DNA of 44,013 nt, taken from contig JANQLQ010000281.1 in NCBI GenBank assembly GCA_028280565.1, positions 1-44,013 on the forward strand, given 5' to 3'. The notes beneath the pieces are model-generated. The model was not told where the DNA came from and made no database searches. It saw nothing but the letters and a program-made list of their open reading frames with translations. This document shows positions 27,482 to 36,235 of the stretch, piece after piece. The translations under genes were made by a program, and so were the position numbers. How positions within the stretch are numbered: the stretch's first letter is position 1; the number at the start of each line of letters is the position of its first letter. The stretch comes from Fulvivirga sp. GTDB taxonomy: Bacteria; Bacteroidota; Bacteroidia; Cytophagales; Cyclobacteriaceae.

Positions 27482-30400
27482 ATGAATCAAAAAGTTAAAA
27501 ACAAACCTATGTGTACAAGTTTACAAAAAAACCTTAAGATTGTGTCAAGATGTGCCTTTTTGCTGGTAACCATTCAGTGCATCAGTTGCGCTGTATTGCT
27601 GGCATACAAAAGCCCGGCACAGAGCACAGATAAAGTTTACCTTTCGGTAGACTGGCAAAATGTTCGCCTGAAAAAGGCATTAGCCAATATCGAGGAAAAA
27701 ACCGAATATGAATTTTTCTTCAGGGATAAAGACATCGCCCGTATCTACGTATCCCTACTCGCCGAAAACAAATCACTTAAGGAAATCCTTATTCAACTTT
27801 CGCTGGAAAAGGGTTTAAAATTTAAAAGATTAAATAATGTTATTTCTGTGATCCAATTGCCCGATCCTGAAAAGGATCCCATCATTGAAGAGAAAGATTA
27901 TGATAGGGAAATATCGGGGAAGGTTATCGATGAAAATGGAGAAGGATTGCCCGGCGTAAGTATCTTGGTAAAGGGCACAAATATTGGAACGGTGACAGGT
28001 ATGGATGGTAGTTACTCCCTGGACATCCCGGATGAAGAAACGGTTTTGTTGTTCTCCTATGTTGGATATCGTTCAGAAGAGATTACAGTGGGAGCAAGAT
28101 CGGTTATCGATGTAAGAATGATGGTCGATTTACAATCACTGCAAGAAGTGGTGGTAATTGGATATGGAACACAAAACAAGAAAGATGTAACCGGTTCCGT
28201 GGCTTCGGTCAAAGGTGAGGACTTGGCCAGGCAGGCTACGGTCAATACATCCCAGGCCTTGCAAGGAACCATCCCTGGCGTTTCAGTGGTGAATACCTCA
28301 GGGGCCCCGGGGAGTGGAGCTTCATTGATCATTAGGGGGCAGGGCAGCTTCGCAAATACCCCACCCCTGGTAGTGATCGATGGGACAATAGGTGGTGATC
28401 TGAACTCTATTGATCCCAACAATATCAGTTCTTTGGAAGTGTTGAAAGATGCTTCTGCTGCCGCTATTTATGGTTCACGTGCAGCAAACGGTGTTATCAT
28501 CATAACCACAAAACGCGGAAAAAGTGGCGAATCAAAAATGGATTTTAATGCAACCTATGGCATTCAGAGCCTTGCAAGTCCGTTAGAGATGATGACCGCA
28601 CAGCAGTGGCGTGATACGGAAGTATGGAAACATGAAAATGAGGGAAGGCCAATACCAGTTAATCTACAGGAAGGAAATTTCGACCCATCAAATAGTACCG
28701 ACTGGCAAGACGTGCTTTTTCAAAAAGCCGCTCAGCAACAATACAACCTCTCGTTTACCGATGGCGGTGAGTATTCCAATTACAATTTAGCCGTTGGCTA
28801 TGTCGATCAGCAGGGAATTGTAGTAGAGTCTTATTACGATCGGTTGAACTTAAGGATGAACTCTGACTTCAGAAAAGGGAGGATCCACTTTGGAGAGTCC
28901 TTGGTTGTGAGTCGTGAAAATGCCCGGGGAGGGAATGTTACCTCTATCCGCGCATGGCCGGCACCGGTATTTCCTGCCATCGATGAGAATGGTGATTATG
29001 GCTCGTGGTCGCCGGGCTGGGGAGTAGTAGCTCCGGAATTCCTTATTGTGAATAACCCCTTGGCTAACAGGGAAATTCCTGGAGAAACCAATACATCGGT
29101 AAAGATATTGGCAAATATATTTGGGTCAGCAGAAATAATAAACGGGCTTAACCTGAAAACCAGTGTTGGGGTGAGTACAACTAACTGGCGCAACAAGCGA
29201 TTTACACCGGTGTATGACGTTGGTAATGGATTAAGTACCAACCCAACCGCTGATTTAAACGAGACTCGGGGGGAGGCCCATACCATTTTATGGGAAAATA
29301 CCTTGAATTTCAAGCGGGAATGGGGAAAACATAGCATGGATGCATTGGTGGGTTGGACACGACAGTGGGATATATCGGAAAACTTAAGGATCGTTGGCGA
29401 AGGTTTTCCTCTCGGTATTTCCAATGCAAATGCCGCTGAATCTATACTTCCTTCAAGCGGCGGTTCTGAGACCCGGTCGAACCTGGAGTCATATCTTGGA
29501 CGGATCAATTATTCATATGCCGGTAAGTATCTGCTTACGGCCTCTATTCGTCGCGACGGTTCCAGCAGGTTCAGGGAAGACCTGAGATGGGGGAATTACC
29601 CGTCCTTTGCAGTGGGTTGGGTCATGAGTGAGGAGTCCTTTTTCCCAGACACACGAGTCGTTCAGTATTTGAAATTACGTGGTGGATATGGTGAGCTTGG
29701 GTCACAGAATGCAGTAGGCGCATACCAGGTCCAAACTGTCCTTTCTATCGGAGGTGGAGGTGTTGACTATATTTTGGGGATCCCTCAACAATTTGTCAAC
29801 GGAGTGGCCCAGTTGAATTTTACTAATTCCGGTCTTTTGTGGGAAGTGTCCCAATCTACCAATATTGGCCTGGAAGCAAATTTATTTGAAGATAGATTTA
29901 CTTTGGTAGCCGAATATTTCAAGCGAAATACAAAGCGTTTGCAATTTAATGCTCCAATACCTACCCATGTAGGGCTGGGGCAGTGGAATTCTTCCGTCCT
30001 GGTTAATGCAGGAGATATCCAGAATAAAGGCTTCGAATTTACATTGACATACCACAAAAGAAAGGGAGATTTCACCTTTGATATTGGAACAAACATATTT
30101 GTGCTGAACAACGAGGTCTTAAAACTCAATACCGATGGCGATGTGCTGGTTGGAGGGCAATATGGTGTGAGCGGCGAGCTGGCCAACCAAACGGAGGTCG
30201 GGAGGAGTTTGGCTAACTTCTATTTATTGGAGACCGACGGTATTTTCCAGTCCGTTGAGGAGGTGAATGCTCATTCTAAAGACGGAGAACTTATCCAGCC
30301 CAATGCAAGCCCCGGCGATCTTCGATTTAAAGATCTCAATGACGACGGGGTGATTAACGACCAAGACAGGCGGTACTTTGATGGAAACTTGCCTGATCTT

Positions 30401-30865
30401 GAGTTTGGGATCAACTTCTCTGCCAGGTATAAGAGGTTCGATCTGAATATGTTGTTGCAGGGGAATGTTGGGAGCAAGATATTCAATGGTGTGGAGCGTG
30501 TGCAAGATGGCACCCTGGCAAAATATACGGACCATTGGAGAGAAGACAATAGAGACTCCGAAATATTCAGGGCCAGTACTTCAGATCCCAATGGAAACAG
30601 GTCTGCAAGCGATTATTATTTGGAGTCCAGCTCCTACCTGAGATTTAGAAATATCCAGCTTGGATACTCGATCCCTTCCGAACTGTTGACTAAACTGAGC
30701 ATTAGCTCGGTAAGGCTAACGGTTACCGGGCAGAACCTGGTAACTGTCACAGGATTTTCCGGCTATGACCCGGAGAATGTGAGCTTTGGTCTCAACAGGG
30801 GCGTGAATTCGTCCCTCTACCCGCTGGCTAAAGCGATCTTATTCGGATTAAATGTTAGTTTTTAA
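27482..30865 (+). CDS. SusC/RagA-type TonB-dependent transporter with STN domain (second)
   Basis: A 1127-residue outer-membrane transporter. The signal sequence lies within residues 1-47 (FLLVTIQCISCAVLLAY) and may start at MNQKV (27482) or MCTSL (27509). The STN domain is at about 52-125, the carboxypeptidase-regulatory-like domain at about 138-222 (GKVIDENGEGLPGVSILVKG) and the TonB-box-like VVVIGYG next. The plug has DPNNISSLEVLKDASAAAIYGSRAANG, a SusC hallmark, and the barrel ends GLNVSF. It is only moderately similar to the PUL 1 SusC through the barrel, so it probably imports a different oligosaccharide. SusD begins 12 bases downstream. Confidence 0.97.
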   Translation: MNQKVKNKPMCTSLQKNLKIVSRCAFLLVTIQCISCAVLLAYKSPAQSTDKVYLSVDWQNVRLKKALANIEEKTEYEFFFRDKDIARIYVSLLAENKSLKEILIQLSLEKGLKFKRLNNVISVIQLPDPEKDPIIEEKDYDREISGKVIDENGEGLPGVSILVKGTNIGTVTGMDGSYSLDIPDEETVLLFSYVGYRSEEITVGARSVIDVRMMVDLQSLQEVVVIGYGTQNKKDVTGSVASVKGEDLARQATVNTSQALQGTIPGVSVVNTSGAPGSGASLIIRGQGSFANTPPLVVIDGTIGGDLNSIDPNNISSLEVLKDASAAAIYGSRAANGVIIITTKRGKSGESKMDFNATYGIQSLASPLEMMTAQQWRDTEVWKHENEGRPIPVNLQEGNFDPSNSTDWQDVLFQKAAQQQYNLSFTDGGEYSNYNLAVGYVDQQGIVVESYYDRLNLRMNSDFRKGRIHFGESLVVSRENARGGNVTSIRAWPAPVFPAIDENGDYGSWSPGWGVVAPEFLIVNNPLANREIPGETNTSVKILANIFGSAEIINGLNLKTSVGVSTTNWRNKRFTPVYDVGNGLSTNPTADLNETRGEAHTILWENTLNFKREWGKHSMDALVGWTRQWDISENLRIVGEGFPLGISNANAAESILPSSGGSETRSNLESYLGRINYSYAGKYLLTASIRRDGSSRFREDLRWGNYPSFAVGWVMSEESFFPDTRVVQYLKLRGGYGELGSQNAVGAYQVQTVLSIGGGGVDYILGIPQQFVNGVAQLNFTNSGLLWEVSQSTNIGLEANLFEDRFTLVAEYFKRNTKRLQFNAPIPTHVGLGQWNSSVLVNAGDIQNKGFEFTLTYHKRKGDFTFDIGTNIFVLNNEVLKLNTDGDVLVGGQYGVSGELANQTEVGRSLANFYLLETDGIFQSVEEVNAHSKDGELIQPNASPGDLRFKDLNDDGVINDQDRRYFDGNLPDLEFGINFSARYKRFDLNMLLQGNVGSKIFNGVERVQDGTLAKYTDHWREDNRDSEIFRASTSDPNGNRSASDYYLESSSYLRFRNIQLGYSIPSELLTKLSISSVRLTVTGQNLVTVTGFSGYDPENVSFGLNRGVNSSLYPLAKAILFGLNVSF

Positions 30866-30877
30866 GAGAACCCGTAA

Positions 30878-32416
30878 ATGATCAGACAAATGAAATTTAT
30901 AGTATCATACATAAGACAAGTAATCATATCGATCGTTTTACTCCTTGCATCATGCGAAAGTTCTGATAATTTTTTAACAGAAATAAACCCTAATACCGTT
31001 ACTCCCGAATCCTTCTGGCAAAATGAGAGCGATGCGGAAAAGTGGGTTATTTCGTGTTATTCAGCACTTATATACGCTAAAGGGCCTTCGTGGCAAGCGT
31101 CTTTTCCGAGGTTTTTCGCCTGGGCTACGGTCAACAGGTCCGATGAATATAGGACCGACTTTCCTTTCGACTGGGCCATGGCAAATGCTGAGTTTACCTT
31201 AGATGCCACAAATCCCCTTGTTGGTTTTCTCTGGGATCCTTTCTGGATGGCCATTTACCGGTCGAATGTAGCCATACAAAAAATTCCGGAGGTCCCTGGT
31301 ATAAGTGATGAAAAGCGAAAAGAGTTAATGGGAGAAGCCCAGTTCATAAGAGGCGTTTCTTATTTCTACCTCATAAACTTATGGTACAAAGTACCGCTTA
31401 TCACCACCCCGCCAATCGATGACTCTGAATTTTATCCTCCAACAGTAGAGAGGGACCTGGTATGGCAGCAAATTATTGAAGACCTCACAGATGCTAAGGC
31501 CAATTTAAGTGCCGTAAGAACACGTGATGCCTCACAGCACGGTAGAGCAACCTGGGGTGCGGCTGTGGGTCATTTAGGGAAAGCGTACCTTTATCTTGAA
31601 GATTGGTCAACGGCAGCCAGTGGGTTTAAGGAACTGATAGACTCAGATATCTATGACCTGGTAGCGGATTACAACGATAACTGCAATGACCTCAACGAAA
31701 ACAATATAGAATCAATTTTTGAAGCACAAAGCGATGATAGGATCAGCCCGGATTTTAGTTCCTGGAGAGGGAGAGATGGAGGCCCCAAGGATTTTGCTTC
31801 AAACGATGGATTTGTTGAGCCCTGGCTGGTAAGAACTTTCCTGGAAGAAAGGACCATAGGTGGTGAAATTGATCCCAGGGCGTTTGCCACGCTCATTTTC
31901 CCTCATCCTGAATCTACGCTTTATGGCGGTCTTACCTATGAAGAAGCTTATGGAACACTTGATCCTGGTGCACCTGCTTATTGGAGGAAGTACAGGAATG
32001 TTGACACACGGCCTAACGATACGGACGGGTTTCAGAGTGGGATCAATGACAGGATCATGCGTTTTGCTGATGTATTATTAATGTATGCAGAAGCGGAAAA
32101 TGAGGCCAACGGTCCAACGCCAGCAGCCCAGGCTGCTTTCAACCGTGTCAGGGACAGGGTTAACATGTCGAATGTTGATCCTACCATATCAAAAGATAAT
32201 TTTAGGGAAGTTATCAGGCGCGAAAGGGTTTTGGAGCTTAGCGCAGAAGATAACCGTTGGATGGATCTGAAAAGATGGGGCATTTTGGAAGAACGTTTTA
32301 ATGATCCGGAAGTTCTGAGCGGAAAACTTTTTGATATTAACAGGCACGAGTATTATCCAATACCCCAAAGCGATATACTGACAAACCCTAATTTGGAGCA
32401 ATATGCAAACTATTAA
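30878..32416 (+). CDS. SusD/RagB-type surface glycan-binding lipoprotein (second)
   Basis: A 512-residue outer-membrane lipoprotein paired with the upstream SusC. The lipobox is LLLASCESS (Cys near residue 26). SusD features are KELMGEAQFIRGVSYFYLI, GAAVGHLGKAYLYLEDWSTA, then MRFADVLLMYAEAENEANG, FREVIRRERVLELSAEDNRW and the closing YPIPQSDILTNPNLEQYANY. Spacing of 12 bases from susC indicates co-translation or at least one transcript. Confidence 0.96.
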   Translation: MIRQMKFIVSYIRQVIISIVLLLASCESSDNFLTEINPNTVTPESFWQNESDAEKWVISCYSALIYAKGPSWQASFPRFFAWATVNRSDEYRTDFPFDWAMANAEFTLDATNPLVGFLWDPFWMAIYRSNVAIQKIPEVPGISDEKRKELMGEAQFIRGVSYFYLINLWYKVPLITTPPIDDSEFYPPTVERDLVWQQIIEDLTDAKANLSAVRTRDASQHGRATWGAAVGHLGKAYLYLEDWSTAASGFKELIDSDIYDLVADYNDNCNDLNENNIESIFEAQSDDRISPDFSSWRGRDGGPKDFASNDGFVEPWLVRTFLEERTIGGEIDPRAFATLIFPHPESTLYGGLTYEEAYGTLDPGAPAYWRKYRNVDTRPNDTDGFQSGINDRIMRFADVLLMYAEAENEANGPTPAAQAAFNRVRDRVNMSNVDPTISKDNFREVIRRERVLELSAEDNRWMDLKRWGILEERFNDPEVLSGKLFDINRHEYYPIPQSDILTNPNLEQYANY

Positions 32417-32493
32417 TTGATTATTTGGAAGACTTGATCTATATAACTGGGGCAACTAACATTTATCACTATGGCCGTATTGACCACCCCAGA

Positions 32494-32525
32494 ACCCGCC
32501 TGCACTTTAGATAAGACAGGCGGGT
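32494..32525 (+). terminator. Hairpin after the second susD
   Basis: ACCCGCCTG (32494-32502) pairs with CAGGCGGGT (32517-32525). Like the hairpin after the first susD, it lies between the transport pair and the first enzyme gene and lacks a long T-run. It may tune the ratio of transporter to enzyme transcript. Confidence 0.5.
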
Positions 32526-32605
32526 GCTTCCACCTTACCCGTCATTTCAGACGCAACAGGAGACTTATTTATAAAAAGAATTTCTGAAAGATAACTAAGT
32601 AAAAA

Positions 32606-35600
32606 ATGAAAGTTTTTTTTGCAATTTTTATAGCTATCTCATTAGTAACAGCAGGTCATGCTCAAAACCTGTTGACTAACCCAGGTTTTGAAACAGGTAC
32701 CCAGGGCTGGGCCGTAGGCGTTTATGAGTCGGCCACTGCTACACTATCACATACTACAACGGAACCCAATACCGGGCCGGGAGCTGCCAAGGTAGATGTC
32801 ACAGCAACGGACGGAACTCATTGGCATGCCCAGTTTATTGCGGCCGGCACTAATATTATTTCAGTGGTTTCGGGAAAAACCTATGAACTCAGGTTTTGGG
32901 CAAAAAGCAATAGCGCCCGGGATAATGCACTTGAGGTTGCGGTTGCGCAGCCTAATCCATACGAGGCGATCGGTGGCACTTCATCCCTGTCGACAACAAA
33001 TACTTGGACAGAGTATGTGCATACTTTCACCCCATTGGCAACTTATGGAGAAGCGCGGATCACCATAACCTGTGGTAAATTCGTTGAAACCTATTTTTTT
33101 GACGACTTCATACTCCGGGAAGTAAAAGGTGATACCGGTACCGTTGGAGGTCCAAATGCACAGACAAAAGTAAAACTGATCGCCGCACCTTATACGGATA
33201 CCGGGGGTAGCACTATATCCATTCCTGTTAACACTAAATTGGATAGCATTTCAAATAACCCGGGCGCCTTCGGGGTTAAAGCTGATGGGAGTGTTGTCCC
33301 TGTTTCGAATGCATCATTGAATACCACTGGTGATACGGTAAGTGTTTCACTGAGCAACAATGTTTCTTCCGGACAACTTGTTGAACTATCATATGCCGAT
33401 ACCCTTATGGGTGGATTACCCGTTTCCCCTTTTACTTCACCGGTAATAAATTTGGTAAGCGGACCGGATTTACTCACAAACCCTGGATTTGAGGCAGATA
33501 CACAAAATTGGGCACTAGGCGCCTTTGCCTCTGTTACGGCTACATTATCCCGTGTAACGGATCCTCATTCCGGTACAGCATCTGCTAAGGTAGAGGTGAC
33601 TGCCACGGATGGGACCCACTGGCATGCACAGTTTTTAGCAGATGCAGGCAATATTATTCCTGTCAGTTCGGGAAAAACCTATGAGCTCAGGTTTTGGGCG
33701 AAAAGTACCAGCCCAAGAGATGGTTCTTTGGATATCTCGGTGGCACAACCCAATCCATTCGAGGTGATCGGGAGCACCACCACCGTATCCACCACCGGGG
33801 CATGGACGGAATACGTGCATACCTTTACAGCCCAGGCAGACTTCCTGGAAGCCCGGATTACTATAAGCTGTGGTAAATATGTGGGAGCCTATTTTTTTGA
33901 TGATTTCACCTTACGTGATGTGACACCGGAGAAAGGAGCTCATGGCGATATATATTATGTAGCAAATATTGGAGATGATAATAACCCGGGTATAAGATCA
34001 GCTCCGTTCAAGACCATCCAAAAAGCGTTGGAAAAGATGCAGCCCGGTGATGTCGCTAACATTTATCCCGGGATCTATCGTGAAGCGGTTACATCTGTAA
34101 GAAGTGGCACTTCGGCACTCCCGATAAAGCTGGAGGCCGTTCCGGGTGGGGATGTCGTCATTACGGCAACAGACCATATAACCGGCTGGAGTGTTCATCA
34201 AGGGGTTGTTTATAAGGCGCCTGTTAACAATGAAGTAATGCAGCTATTTGTATTTGGATCATCTGCCTATGATTTTTCATTGGCACCACGCTTGGATCCC
34301 GGAGAATTAATGACCGAGGCGAGGTATCCTAACCTTATAACAACCAAGAATGGATTGTTTGAAACCCCTGAGGACGGAAATTTCACGTCTATGGCCAGGT
34401 CAGGTGCTACAATAACGGTTACCGGACTTCCTGCCGGCGATTATACCGGGGCTAAGTTGTATGCGTATGCTACCAATAGCAGTAACCGGTGGTGGTCCCA
34501 TACCGCAGATATCTTATCCAATAGTGGTAATACGGTTACCGGCTCGGCAGAAACACTCGGACCGTGGTTGGCCAACAATATCTCGGGGTATGTGGCAGGG
34601 CCACTTCAGTTGTTAGATGCACCAAAAGAATGGAGCTATGATGGCTCAAGCCTTTACTTTTGGGCAGCCAATGATGGAAATCCAAATGATCTTCATGTCG
34701 AAGCAAAAACACGCGGATATGTAGTTCAGATCAGCCATGACCATATCACCTTAGAGGGTATTAAAACATTTGGCGGAGGTATCTGGATAGCAGGGGGGCA
34801 TAATAAATTAACTAACATGGACATGAGGTACCTGGATAACCAGCTCACCTGGGGGTGGTCACATATAGATAGGGCCAGCCCTCCTTCCAATCCTACTGCC
34901 GGTTTAAGGATTCGAGGGAATAATAATGAATTATCCAATTCAAAACTGTATTACTGCGGCGCAGAAGGAATTACACTAAATGGGAACCATAACATCGTGA
35001 ATAATAATGACATCAGTTATACTTCCTATTATGGTCATTTTATGCATTCCGTTCACCTGGTGGGTGACGATAATACTGTGGTTGGAAACAATATTGCGCA
35101 CGGAGGGAAATCGCACATAAGAATTCATCACGGTGGTGGGAATGCAGCAGAACGTTTTAGGGTACTTTACAACAATATTTCTGAAAATGGGTATGTTAAC
35201 CATGACATAGGAATGATCGTAGCATGGGGTGCCCATACCAAAGGAGCTGAAATTGCTTATAACTGGATCCATGATAATTATTCAACCTCCATCGCCGGTG
35301 GTAATCATGGAATATACCTGGATAATAATAACCAGGGACTATTAATACACCACAATGTGATCTGGAACATCAGGGGAAATAATATAAGGTTTAACTCTCC
35401 ACAATATGATATTCATGTTTACAACAATACACTTGGCAAATGTGATCAGAATATTGGTGACGGCGTGTACTTTAATAATACGCTGGGCTTAAATGATGAA
35501 TTGGTAAACTGCAATTTTAAGAACAACTATATGATCAGGGATATAACATTTGATCCGAAATACCCTGTAGTACGCTCAAATAATGTTAAGAATACGGACG

Positions 35601-36097
35601 AAAGTGCATTTGATCATCCGGCATTTATGATTTCTTCATCTTCAATGGCTGTTGATCAGGGTATATTTCTTGATTCCATTCATTTTGGAGCGGGGGTAAG
35701 CTATCCCCCGGTGACGCGATTCGTGACGGATGGAACTCCTGATGCCGGTGCTTACGAGACAGGAGGAATAAAATGGGAACCCGGCATTGACAGAATAGAA
35801 AATGAAGGAAGTCCTTTGGGGAGTGCAGCCAGTGTATTGAGAATGCCTTATAAGGTGAAACCATTCATATCATACCCTAACCCTGTCTCGGATGTCCTGG
35901 TCATCAGGTTACCTGGCCATACGGATCAGGGTGAGAAGATGATAAGGGTAATGAACATCAATGGCAAAACGATTAAAAGCATCCCTGTGGCCGGAACCAC
36001 TTTCTCCTTGGACATGAGGAATTTTATGAGTGGCATATATTTGATCCGGGTTGAGCAGAAAGGCAGTGTGTTGGTCAGCAGGGTTTTGAAAGAATAA
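32606..36097 (+). CDS. Large secreted beta-helix protein: two CBM-like domains, beta-helix, T9SS tail
   Basis: A 1163-residue protein with a signal peptide (about 1-19). The order is: CBM4/9-like jelly roll (about 22-173), an SwmB/Ig-like spacer (about 183-285), a second CBM-like copy (about 290-447), a right-handed parallel beta-helix (about 450-1030) and a type A type-IX-secretion sorting domain (about 1085-1163; SYPNPVSDVLVIRL...GIYLIRVEQKG). The two CBM-like copies share runs such as VTATDGTHWHAQF, GKTYELRFWAKS and TWTEYVHTFT. The beta-helix begins with DIYYVANIGDDNNPG and PFKTIQKALEKM, has EARYPN, a short motif shared with GH120/GH141-like and lyase-like helices, and many Asn/His-rich turns. 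It is probably exported to the surface as a glycan-active enzyme, either hydrolase or lyase, but I cannot assign a family. Confidence 0.85.
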   Translation: MKVFFAIFIAISLVTAGHAQNLLTNPGFETGTQGWAVGVYESATATLSHTTTEPNTGPGAAKVDVTATDGTHWHAQFIAAGTNIISVVSGKTYELRFWAKSNSARDNALEVAVAQPNPYEAIGGTSSLSTTNTWTEYVHTFTPLATYGEARITITCGKFVETYFFDDFILREVKGDTGTVGGPNAQTKVKLIAAPYTDTGGSTISIPVNTKLDSISNNPGAFGVKADGSVVPVSNASLNTTGDTVSVSLSNNVSSGQLVELSYADTLMGGLPVSPFTSPVINLVSGPDLLTNPGFEADTQNWALGAFASVTATLSRVTDPHSGTASAKVEVTATDGTHWHAQFLADAGNIIPVSSGKTYELRFWAKSTSPRDGSLDISVAQPNPFEVIGSTTTVSTTGAWTEYVHTFTAQADFLEARITISCGKYVGAYFFDDFTLRDVTPEKGAHGDIYYVANIGDDNNPGIRSAPFKTIQKALEKMQPGDVANIYPGIYREAVTSVRSGTSALPIKLEAVPGGDVVITATDHITGWSVHQGVVYKAPVNNEVMQLFVFGSSAYDFSLAPRLDPGELMTEARYPNLITTKNGLFETPEDGNFTSMARSGATITVTGLPAGDYTGAKLYAYATNSSNRWWSHTADILSNSGNTVTGSAETLGPWLANNISGYVAGPLQLLDAPKEWSYDGSSLYFWAANDGNPNDLHVEAKTRGYVVQISHDHITLEGIKTFGGGIWIAGGHNKLTNMDMRYLDNQLTWGWSHIDRASPPSNPTAGLRIRGNNNELSNSKLYYCGAEGITLNGNHNIVNNNDISYTSYYGHFMHSVHLVGDDNTVVGNNIAHGGKSHIRIHHGGGNAAERFRVLYNNISENGYVNHDIGMIVAWGAHTKGAEIAYNWIHDNYSTSIAGGNHGIYLDNNNQGLLIHHNVIWNIRGNNIRFNSPQYDIHVYNNTLGKCDQNIGDGVYFNNTLGLNDELVNCNFKNNYMIRDITFDPKYPVVRSNNVKNTDESAFDHPAFMISSSSMAVDQGIFLDSIHFGAGVSYPPVTRFVTDGTPDAGAYETGGIKWEPGIDRIENEGSPLGSAASVLRMPYKVKPFISYPNPVSDVLVIRLPGHTDQGEKMIRVMNINGKTIKSIPVAGTTFSLDMRNFMSGIYLIRVEQKGSVLVSRVLKE
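32666..33925 (+). repeat. Intragenic duplication of the CBM-like module
   Basis: Segments of about 460 bases, at roughly 32666-33125 and 33466-33925, encode homologous domains that share long identical peptide runs. They are about 800 bases apart, separated by the Ig-like spacer. This is a domain duplication within one gene. Confidence 0.8.
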
Positions 36098-36235
36098 AGG
36101 TATTAAAACAGGGAGCTCCGGGGAAGCTGGGATACATGACTTCATTTAAAAATTCACCTGGTAACAAAAGAGTGATAAAAGATACAGTCCTAGGAGAAAT
36201 TAATACAGATGCTACCTGTGTATAAAATAATAATT

